Shown piece after piece: positions 24,604 to 31,649 of a stretch of 51,372 nt of DNA (positions within the stretch are counted from its first letter, which is position 1; each line of letters opens with the position of its first letter). The DNA is from Planctomycetota bacterium (lineage in GTDB: Bacteria; Planctomycetota; UBA1135): the NCBI GenBank assembly GCA_003696625.1, contig RFGR01000022.1:1-51372 (forward strand), given 5' to 3'. The notes beneath the pieces were generated by a model that worked only from the letters and a program-made list of their open reading frames with translations, ran no database searches and was not told the origin of the DNA. The position numbers were made by a program, and so were the translations under genes.

Positions 24604-25583
24604 AGTCTCACCTCGAGCAGGTCCTGGATGTCGACGAGCCCGACCACGGTATCGCCTTCGTCGGCCAGCACCGGCACCTGATCGACGTGGGCCTCGTGGA
24701 TCAGGTGCAGCGCCTCGCCGACGAGCTGGCCGGCCCGGACGAAGCGCGGCGAGGCGGCCATGAAGGTCTCGATCGGCTGCTCCAGGTCGAGACCGCCGCC
24801 GGCCCGGGCCAGCCGGCGCAGGTCGCCGTCGGTGAAGATCCCGCGCAGCTCCCCGTTCGGGCCGACGACCACCGCGGCGCCGGGGCGGCCCGGGGTCTCG
24901 GTCATCACGACCAGGGCGTCGCGCAGACTGGCCCCGGCCGGTACCCGCGGCACTTGCTCGTCGCGGCGCATGATCTCGCCCACCTTCATCAGGCTCCGGC
25001 CGAGTTCGCCGGCCGGATGGAAGGCGGCGAACTCCTCGCGGGTGAAGTCGCGCCCTTCCAGCACCGCCATCGCCAGGGCGTCGCCGAGCGCCAGCATCGC
25101 CGTCGTGGTGACGGTCGGCGCCAGGCCGAGCGGACAGGCCTCGCCGAGGGGGCCCATCGCGATCACCAGGTCGGCGTGGCGGCCGAGCGGGGAGTCGGCG
25201 GACTCGGTCAGGGCCACGACTCGGGCGCCGATCGCCTTCAGCGAAGGCAAGAGCCGAACCACCTCCCGGGTCCTGCCGCTCTTGGAGAGGGCGAGGACCA
25301 GATCGTCGGGCCGCACCCGGCCGAGATCACCGTGCAGGGCTTCGGCCGGATGGAGGCAGAAGCTGGGGGTGCCGGTCGAGGCCAGGGTGGCCGAGATCTT
25401 CTGGCCGATCAGCCCGGCCTTGCCCATCCCGGTGACCACCACGCTGCCGCGGCAGTCCAGGACCCAGGCGACCGCCTGTTCGAAGTCGGCGCCCAGCCGG
25501 CGGCTCAGGGTGCGGATCGCCTCCGCCTCGAGCGCGAGCACCTCGAGACCGCGTTCCAGGGCGGGCTTGCCTTCGACGGGCAT
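24600..25583 (-). CDS. kdsD: D-arabinose 5-phosphate isomerase (SIS and CBS domains)
   Basis: The enzyme interconverts ribulose 5-phosphate and arabinose 5-phosphate, the first step of Kdo synthesis. The N-terminal SIS domain includes VVVTGMGKAGLIGQKI and ALSKSGRTREV, with HPAEALHGDLGR. Two CBS domains follow (about 200-325), giving the KpsF/KdsD architecture at 327 residues. ATG 25583 is 46 bases after a TACAAT -10-like sequence. It heads the operon kdsD-kdsC-lptCA-lptD-tatA. kpsF is an alternative name if it serves capsule synthesis; the Lpt neighbours favour kdsD. Confidence 0.95.
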   Translation of the reverse strand: MPVEGKPALERGLEVLALEAEAIRTLSRRLGADFEQAVAWVLDCRGSVVVTGMGKAGLIGQKISATLASTGTPSFCLHPAEALHGDLGRVRPDDLVLALSKSGRTREVVRLLPSLKAIGARVVALTESADSPLGRHADLVIAMGPLGEACPLGLAPTVTTTAMLALGDALAMAVLEGRDFTREEFAAFHPAGELGRSLMKVGEIMRRDEQVPRVPAGASLRDALVVMTETPGRPGAAVVVGPNGELRGIFTDGDLRRLARAGGGLDLEQPIETFMAASPRFVRAGQLVGEALHLIHEAHVDQVPVLADEGDTVVGLVDIQDLLEVRL

Positions 25584-25629
25584 GGCGGTCGGGGCGATTT
25601 CAGGCGGGAGACGCGCCCCGGGCGGGCTT

Positions 25630-25635
25630 ATTGTA
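25630..25635 (-). promoter_or_regulatory. -10-like hexamer TACAAT for the kdsD envelope operon
   Basis: TACAAT on the minus strand is 46 bases before the ATG of kdsD, so the leader would be about 40 bases. No clear -35 is seen. The 110-base gap to the M50 gene on the plus strand has no comparable plus-strand -10 sequence that I can support. Confidence 0.4.
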
Positions 25636-25693
25636 GGGAGCCGCGGCGGCCCGTCCCGGGTAGGGGCGCCGGCTGCGCGCCGCCCCTGCCCGA

Positions 25694-26356
25694 ATGGATT
25701 TCGTCACCGTCGGCACCATTCTCGCCCTGGTGATCTCGATCACCAGCCACGAGGCCGCCCACGCCTGGACCGCCGACCGGCTCGGCGACCCGACCGCCCG
25801 TCAGCTCGGCCGGGTGACCCTCAACCCGCTGCCGCACATCGACCTGTTCATGACGGTCCTGCTGCCGGCGATGCTCTATCTGAGCGGCGGCGTGCTCTTC
25901 GGCGGCGCCAAGCCGGTGCCGGTGGCGGTCCACCGCCTGCGCCGGCCGGCGCGGGACTGGGCCCTGGTCGCCCTGGCCGGCCCGGGCATGAACCTGCTGC
26001 TGGCCCTGGTCTTCGCCGCCCTGCTCTCCGCCCTGCTGCACGCCGGCGTTTTCGTCCCCCGCGACCAGGGGGTGGAGGTCCTGGTCAACGCGGTGATCTT
26101 CAACGTCCTGTTGGCAGTGTTCAACATGGTCCCGGTGCCGCCGCTCGACGGCTCGCGGGTGGTCATGTACGGCCTGCACAAGGCCGGTCTGCGCCAGGCG
26201 CTCGCCTCCTACGTCCAGCTCGAGCGCTTCGGCCTGATGATCCTGATCGCGCTCCTGTTCTTGGTGGACGGTTTCTGGGCCTTCCTCTCCTCGATCATCA
26301 GCCCGATCTACCATTTCCTGCTGACCGTGGTCGGCCTCGGTTCCTACCTCGGCTGA
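25694..26356 (+). CDS. M50 family site-2 protease-like membrane metalloprotease
   Basis: This 220-residue membrane protein carries the zinc motif HEAAH at 19-23 in the first helix and a C-terminal conserved NMVPVPPLDGSRV, whose Asp is the third ligand. Several hydrophobic helices surround them, and it lacks PDZ or CBS domains. It belongs to the short YwhC/SREBP-type M50 group. The substrate is unknown. ATG 25694 is used. scpA follows 14 bases after the stop; M50 and scpA genes occur together in several phyla. Confidence 0.9.
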   Translation: MDFVTVGTILALVISITSHEAAHAWTADRLGDPTARQLGRVTLNPLPHIDLFMTVLLPAMLYLSGGVLFGGAKPVPVAVHRLRRPARDWALVALAGPGMNLLLALVFAALLSALLHAGVFVPRDQGVEVLVNAVIFNVLLAVFNMVPVPPLDGSRVVMYGLHKAGLRQALASYVQLERFGLMILIALLFLVDGFWAFLSSIISPIYHFLLTVVGLGSYLG

Positions 26357-26370
26357 CCCTTGGCGCCGCC

Positions 26371-27303
26371 GTGATCGAGCCCGTCGATCCCTCGCTCATC
26401 CCCGCCGCCCGGGTGCCGGCGCCCGAGCCGCCGCCGTCGGCATCGCCGGCCGACTTCACGGTCCGCCTCGAACGGGTCTTCCACGGCCCACTCGACCTGC
26501 TGCTTCAGCTCGTCCGCGACCGGGAACTCGAGATCCACGTCGTTTCCCTGGCCGAGGTCTGCGACGCCTATTGCCGCTACGTCCGGTCGCTGGAGGAGGT
26601 GGACGTGGACGAGGCGGCCGACTACCTGGTCGTCGCCGCCACCCTGCTGGCGATCAAGAGCCGCTCCCTGCTCCCGCAGGAGGAGCTGGACGAGGATGAG
26701 GACCCCTTCGATCCGGGCGAAGAGCTGGTCCAGCAGCTCCTGATCTACAAGGAGCTGCGCCAGGCCGCCGACCGCCTCGGCGCGGCCTGGCGCCGTCGCG
26801 CCCGCCTGCTTCCGGCCGGCGGCCGCTGGCTCGGCCGCTACCAACAGGAGGAGGACGAAGAGGAGCAGGAGTGGGACCTGGGCGAGGTGTCGGTCTGGGA
26901 TCTGCTCCAGGTCTTCCGCCGTCTCGAAGAGGAGACGGGTTTCCTGCGTCCGCACCGGGTGCGGGAGAGCGGTCGGCCGCTCTCCTGGTACGTCGAGGAG
27001 GTCTGGCGCCGGATCGAATCCGGCGGCCGGCTGAGCCTGCTGGAGGTGTTCGGCGAAGGCAAGATCGATCGCGCCGACGCGGCTTACTACTTGGTCGCCC
27101 TGCTCGAGTTGGCGCGCCAGCAGGCGATCGACCTGGAGCAGACCGAACCCTTCGGCGACGTCTTCGTCTCTCGGGCGGCCGAAGCCGGCGAGATCCGCCT
27201 GGACGAGCTGGACCAGTGCTTCGACCACCCGGCCGGAGAGGGCGAAGCCGAGGTCGAAGATTTGCTGGCCGAGGAGCCGGGTTCCGCGCCGGAGGAACCC
27301 TGA
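26371..27303 (+). CDS. scpA: segregation and condensation protein A (kleisin)
   Basis: ScpA links SMC heads in the bacterial condensin. The N-terminus has the family signature VFHGPLDLLLQLVRDRELEIHVVSLAEV (partly shown), followed by EAADYLVVAATLLAIKSRSLLP. An acidic, Glu/Asp-rich linker comes next, then a C-terminal winged helix with RLSLLEVFGEGKID. GTG 26371 gives 310 residues; the longer ORF starts in the shadow of other genes. The usual partner scpB is not adjacent. Confidence 0.92.
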   Translation: MIEPVDPSLIPAARVPAPEPPPSASPADFTVRLERVFHGPLDLLLQLVRDRELEIHVVSLAEVCDAYCRYVRSLEEVDVDEAADYLVVAATLLAIKSRSLLPQEELDEDEDPFDPGEELVQQLLIYKELRQAADRLGAAWRRRARLLPAGGRWLGRYQQEEDEEEQEWDLGEVSVWDLLQVFRRLEEETGFLRPHRVRESGRPLSWYVEEVWRRIESGGRLSLLEVFGEGKIDRADAAYYLVALLELARQQAIDLEQTEPFGDVFVSRAAEAGEIRLDELDQCFDHPAGEGEAEVEDLLAEEPGSAPEEP

Positions 27304-27364
27304 CTCCAGGTCTGGAAGCGGAGGCCGCCGTCGCCTACATTGAGCCCCCGCCCGCCTCCCACCG

Positions 27365-27688
<324 letters not shown>

Positions 27689-27697
27689 GTCCGCACC

Positions 27698-28633
27698 CTG
27701 CGCCTCGCCTTCCTCGGTTCGCCTCCGTTCGCGGCGCCGGCCTTCGCCGCCCTGTGCGCGCGGCCGGAGCCGCCGGTGGTCCTGGTCACGGCGCCCGCCC
27801 GCCGCGCCGGGCGCGGCCGCCGGGAGGCGCAGAACCCGCTCGTGGTGCGGGCGCAGGCCGCCGGGATCCCGATTCTGCGGCCGGAGCGGGCCTCCGATCC
27901 GGGTTTCCTGGTTGATTTGGCCCGTTTCCGGCCGGACCTAGGGGTGGTCGTCAGCTACGGCCAGCTCCTCCGCCGGGAGCTTCTCGACCTGCCGCGGTTC
28001 GGCTGCATCAACCTGCACGCCTCGCTGTTGCCCCGCTGGCGCGGCGCCAGCCCGATCCAGGCCGCGATCCTGGCCGGGGACGAGCGCACCGGGGTCTGCC
28101 TTCAGCGGGTGGTGCTGGAGCTGGACGCCGGGCCGGTCCTGGCCGCCCGCGAGACCGCGATCGGCCCGCGGGAGACCGCCGCGGAACTCGCCCCCCGCCT
28201 GGCCGAGCTGGGAGCCGAGCTGCTCCGCGACTTCCTCGACGGGATCGGGGCCGGCCCGCTTCCGCCCGGGCGGCCGCAGGACGAGGAGGCGGTCACCGTC
28301 TGTCGGCGGCTGAAGCGGTCGAGCGCCCGGATCGACTGGACCCGGTCGGCCACCGAGATCGACCGTCTGGTCCGGGCGATGGCCGGCTGGCCGGTCGCCT
28401 TCACCACCCTGCCGGACGGCGAGGAGCTGCGGATCCACGCCGGGGAGCCGGAGGCGCGGGGCTCCCGAGAGGCCGACCCGGGTACGATTCTGGGGGTCGA
28501 GGCCGGCATCACCGTCGCCTGCGGCGAGGGGGTGTTCCGAATCCAGCGCCTCCAGCGGCCGGGCCGGGCGGTGCTCGCCGCGGCCGAGTTCCTGCGCGGC
28601 CGGACGCTGCGGCCCGGGGAGATCTTGGGATGA
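27698..28633 (+). CDS. fmt: methionyl-tRNA formyltransferase, probable CTG start
   Basis: Fmt formylates the initiator Met-tRNA. The formyl-folate binding motif LHASLLPRWRGASPIQ is present, and the N-terminal domain needs the conserved FLGSPPF (family FxGTPxF). The ORF track starts at GTG 27776, which would delete it. The frame upstream reads TGA (end of trxA), then GTC CGC ACC CTG, so the only start giving this motif is CTG 27698. It yields 311 residues, the standard Fmt length. Its stop overlaps the rsmB ATG as ATGA. The family is sure and the CTG start is a strong inference. Confidence 0.94.
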   Translation: MRLAFLGSPPFAAPAFAALCARPEPPVVLVTAPARRAGRGRREAQNPLVVRAQAAGIPILRPERASDPGFLVDLARFRPDLGVVVSYGQLLRRELLDLPRFGCINLHASLLPRWRGASPIQAAILAGDERTGVCLQRVVLELDAGPVLAARETAIGPRETAAELAPRLAELGAELLRDFLDGIGAGPLPPGRPQDEEAVTVCRRLKRSSARIDWTRSATEIDRLVRAMAGWPVAFTTLPDGEELRIHAGEPEARGSREADPGTILGVEAGITVACGEGVFRIQRLQRPGRAVLAAAEFLRGRTLRPGEILG

Positions 28634-29991
28634 GGCGCCGCCCCGCTTCCGGCGGCCGCCCCGACCCGCGCCGGGCGGTGCTGGCGCTCCTGCTCGAACG
28701 CGGCGACTTCCCGACCCGCCGTTTCCCGGCCGCGGCCGACGCCGCCGGGCTGGAGGGGCGCGACCGGGCCTTCGCCCGCCAGCTCTTGGCCGGGGCGATC
28801 CGCCACCGCCGCACCCTGGATGCGGTCTTCCGGCCGTTCTGCGCCCGCCGACGGGTGGACGAAGCCGTGCTCTGGACCCTCCGGCTGGCGCTCTATCAGC
28901 GCTTCTGGCTGGCGCAGGTCCCGCCCTACGCGGCGATCGCCGGCACCCTCGACTCCGGGCGACCGTTCCTCAAGAAGGCGGTCGGATTCTGCAACGCGGT
29001 GCTGCGGGCGGTCGAGCGGGCGGTCGAGGAGGCTGCGGCCGACTCCCCGCCGGCGGCCGACCTGCTCGTCGCCGGCGGCCGCGCCTGGCGCTGCGATCGC
29101 CCCCTCTTTCCCGACCCGGCCCAGGATCCGGTCGGGTACGCCGCCGTCACTCTTTCCTATCCGGACGAGCTGGCTACACGCTGGGCCGAGGCCGCCGGGC
29201 TGGAGACGGCGCGGGCGCGGATGGCGTGCTTCGATCGCACGCCGCCGCTCGGCCTGCGGGTGAATCCGCTCCGGGCCCGGCCGGAGGAGGTCCTGGCCGA
29301 ACTTGCCGCGGCCGGCTTGGCCTGCCGCCCGGGCCCGGTCGAGGGAACCATCCTGCTCGAGCAGCCGGCCGGCGACCTTCGGCACCTGCCCGGTTTCGCG
29401 GCCGGCCTCTGGGCGGTGCAGGATCTGTCGGCGCTGGAGGCGGTCCGCCTGGCGGCGCCGCGGCCCGGCGAACGGGTGCTCGACTGGTGCGCCGCTCCCG
29501 GCGGCAAGGCCTTGGCCTGCGTCGAGCTGGCCGGCGGCGACCTCGAGCTGCACGCCTGCGACGTCGATCACGCCCGGCTGGCCCGGCTCGGTCCGGAGGC
29601 GGCCCGCCTCGGCCACTCCGGGCGGGTCCACGAGCACGTGATCGGTCCGGACGGCGCCGGCGCGCCGGAGGGGCCGTGGGATCTCATCCTCCTCGACGTG
29701 CCCTGCACGAACACCGGTGTGCTCGGCAAGCGGCCGGAGGCGCGCTGGCGCTTCAGCTCCGAGGCGCTGGAACGGACGGTGGCGCTGCAGCGGCGCATCG
29801 CCGCGGCGGCGGCGGCGCAGGTCGGCCCCGCCACCCGCCTGCTCTGGTCCACCTGTTCGCTCGAACCCGAGGAGAACCGCGCCGGGGCCGAACACCTGGC
29901 CGAACGGACCGGCCGGCGGATCGCCGCAGAGCGCCTGGTCGAGCCGGCCGCCGACCGCTCGGGCGGCTACGCGGCGCTGTTGGTACCCTGA
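28630..29991 (+). CDS. rsmB: 16S rRNA (cytosine-967-C5) methyltransferase RsmB-like
   Basis: RsmB methylates C967 of 16S rRNA. The N-terminal NusB-like RNA-binding domain (about 15-150) is followed by the SAM domain with LDWCAAPGGKALAC and the catalytic-cysteine motifs VPCTNTGVLGKRPE and WSTCSLEPEENR. The length of 453 residues is typical. ATG 28630 overlaps the fmt stop. fmt-rsmB is a common bacterial pair. Family sure; the exact target position is by homology only. Confidence 0.93.
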   Translation: MRRRPASGGRPDPRRAVLALLLERGDFPTRRFPAAADAAGLEGRDRAFARQLLAGAIRHRRTLDAVFRPFCARRRVDEAVLWTLRLALYQRFWLAQVPPYAAIAGTLDSGRPFLKKAVGFCNAVLRAVERAVEEAAADSPPAADLLVAGGRAWRCDRPLFPDPAQDPVGYAAVTLSYPDELATRWAEAAGLETARARMACFDRTPPLGLRVNPLRARPEEVLAELAAAGLACRPGPVEGTILLEQPAGDLRHLPGFAAGLWAVQDLSALEAVRLAAPRPGERVLDWCAAPGGKALACVELAGGDLELHACDVDHARLARLGPEAARLGHSGRVHEHVIGPDGAGAPEGPWDLILLDVPCTNTGVLGKRPEARWRFSSEALERTVALQRRIAAAAAAQVGPATRLLWSTCSLEPEENRAGAEHLAERTGRRIAAERLVEPAADRSGGYAALLVP

Positions 29992-29996
29992 GACCG

Positions 29997-30509
29997 ATGG
30001 CGGCCGCGAAGAAGAAGCGCAACCGGAAGGATCCGGGTTTTCTGCCGGGCACGGCGGCGGCGGTTTTCGTGCTCTGCATCTGGGGGGTGGTTTCTTTCCA
30101 GGCCGAGCGCGCCCGCGTCAATGCGCAGGAACCGCCGGCTCCGGCCGAGTCGGTCGGAGCGCCCGCCGAACCGGCCGCGGCTCCGCCGGCGACCACCCCG
30201 CCGCGCGTGCCGGAGGCCGCCCCGCCGCCGGCGGTGCCGGCCTGGAAGCAGGACGAACGCTGGCGACGGGCCGGCGAGCTGGGCGAGGACGCGCTCGACC
30301 GGATCGAGAAGGAATACGTCCGGCACGAGAAGGAGGGCGACCCCTTCCGCTTCCGGGCCGAGATGGACGCCTGCCGGCACCAGCTCGAGGAGGCGATCGA
30401 CCTGCTCGACGAGCTGGCCGCGGCCTACGCCGCCGACGAGGCCGCGACCCGCTCGATCGAGGTCCGTCGTCGTCGCTTCGAGCGCAGCCTGCGCAACACC
30501 CGCAAGTAA
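29997..30509 (+). CDS. small predicted membrane protein with helical tail
   Basis: The 170-residue protein has a basic N-terminus (MAAAKKKRNRK), one hydrophobic helix at about 20-36, a Pro/Ala-rich linker (about 45-90) and a charged helical tail with possible coiled-coil character (LDRIEKEYVRHEKEGD, IDLLDELAAAYA). No family is recognised. ATG 29997 follows the rsmB stop by 5 bases and precedes the TIM-barrel gene by 8, so it is probably cotranscribed. The function is unknown; a periplasmic or cytoplasmic anchor role would be a guess. Confidence 0.6.
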   Translation: MAAAKKKRNRKDPGFLPGTAAAVFVLCIWGVVSFQAERARVNAQEPPAPAESVGAPAEPAAAPPATTPPRVPEAAPPPAVPAWKQDERWRRAGELGEDALDRIEKEYVRHEKEGDPFRFRAEMDACRHQLEEAIDLLDELAAAYAADEAATRSIEVRRRRFERSLRNTRK

Positions 30510-30517
30510 CACCGGCC

Positions 30518-31336
30518 ATGGTGCGGTTGGGCTACAACTCGAACGGCTTCCCGCACCACCGGCTCGAGGACGCGCTTCCCTGGCTGGCCGAGCTGGGCTA
30601 CCGGGCGGTGGCAATCACTCCGGACGTGCCGCACCTCGATCCGCGCTACGCCGCCGCCGCCGAGGTGCGCCGCATCGGTCGCCTGTGCGCCGAGCTGGAC
30701 CTGGCGGTGGTGCTCGAGAGCGGCGCCCGCTACCTGCTCGACCCGCGGCGCAAGCACCGGCCCAATCTGCTGGAGCCCGACGACGCCCGCGACCTCCGGC
30801 TGAAGTTCCTGCGCCACATGGTCGAGTGGTGCGACCTGCTCGGCGCCCGCGTCCTCTCCTTCTGGTCCGGGGTGGTGCCGGCGGGCCAGAGCGAGGCCGG
30901 CGCCCGCGCTCGTCTGGCCGATGGCTGCGCCAATCTGGCGGCGTTGGCCGAGCGCTACGGCGTCACCCTGGCGCTCGAGCCCGAGCCCGGCCATTTGATC
31001 TCCACGGTGGACGACTGGCTCGGCTTCCGCGCCGAGGCGCCGGCGGGGCTGCGGCTTTGCCTGGACCTCGGCCACCTGCTGGTCACCGGCGAGCGCGAGC
31101 CGGCGGCGGCGCTGCGCGAGCTGGCCGGCGAGATCGCCACAGTCCAGCTCGACGACATGCGCCGCGGCGACCACGTCCACCGCGCGCCCGGCGAGGGCGA
31201 GATCGACTTCCTATCCGTTGCCGCGGCGCTGAGGGATCTGCCGGAGGATCTCTGCGCCTGCTGGGAGCTGAGCCGGGACGGTCACCGTTTCCATGAACTG
31301 GCGCCACGGCTGGCGACGCTGCCGCCCGCGCCCTGA
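30518..31336 (+). CDS. sugar phosphate isomerase/epimerase-like TIM-barrel protein
   Basis: The 272-residue protein has the AP endonuclease 2/xylose isomerase-like TIM-barrel fold: RLGYNSNGF at the start, a central VTLALEPEPGHLISTVDDWLGF, then LCLDLGHLLVTGE and VQLDDMRRGDHVHRAPGEGEIDF. Conserved Glu, Asp and His residues fit a divalent-metal site. ATG 30518 lies 8 bases after the upstream stop. Related proteins are epimerases, inosose dehydratases or uncharacterised, so the substrate cannot be assigned. Confidence 0.82.
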   Translation: MVRLGYNSNGFPHHRLEDALPWLAELGYRAVAITPDVPHLDPRYAAAAEVRRIGRLCAELDLAVVLESGARYLLDPRRKHRPNLLEPDDARDLRLKFLRHMVEWCDLLGARVLSFWSGVVPAGQSEAGARARLADGCANLAALAERYGVTLALEPEPGHLISTVDDWLGFRAEAPAGLRLCLDLGHLLVTGEREPAAALRELAGEIATVQLDDMRRGDHVHRAPGEGEIDFLSVAAALRDLPEDLCACWELSRDGHRFHELAPRLATLPPAP

Positions 31337-31349
31337 GCCCTTCAAGTGG

Positions 31350-31380
31350 TATCCTGGCGGGCGGTCAACCAGCCCGGAGG
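31350..31380 (+). promoter_or_regulatory. -10-like TATCCT and ribosome binding site of the DUF2007-like gene
   Basis: TATCCT (31350-31355) would start transcription near 31362, leaving a leader of about 24 bases. That leader ends with GGAGG (31376-31380), 5 bases before the ATG at 31386. Unlike several genes here, this one has a leader with a good Shine-Dalgarno. No convincing -35 is visible. Confidence 0.45.
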
Positions 31381-31385
31381 AGCCC

Positions 31386-31640
31386 ATGACCCATATCGAG
31401 ATCGCACACGGCCTGCGCCCGCCGGAAGCGCTCGCATTCGAGGCCCGGCTGCGCGAGGCGCGCATCCCCTTCCTGAAGGAAGCCGGCTCGCTCCGCCACC
31501 ACGACCCCTTCCCCGCCGCCGCGGGCATGGAACTCGAACCCGAGCCCTGCACCCGCTTCCGCGTGCGGGCCGAACACGCCGCCGCCGCCCGCGCCATCCT
31601 CGCCCGGATGATGGAGGAACGCGTGGCGGGGGCGCATTAG
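31386..31640 (+). CDS. small DUF2007-like protein
   Basis: This 84-residue protein looks like the DUF2007 (putative signal-transducing) fold: LRPPEALAFEARLREARIPFLKEAG near the start and FRVRAEHAAAARAILARMM at the end, an alpha/beta ferredoxin-like pattern. It is preceded by a clear ribosome binding site. The family function is not established. Its end faces the sulfatase gene on the other strand with a gap of 9 bases. Confidence 0.6.
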   Translation: MTHIEIAHGLRPPEALAFEARLREARIPFLKEAGSLRHHDPFPAAAGMELEPEPCTRFRVRAEHAAAARAILARMMEERVAGAH

Positions 31641-31649
31641 ACCGGCCGG

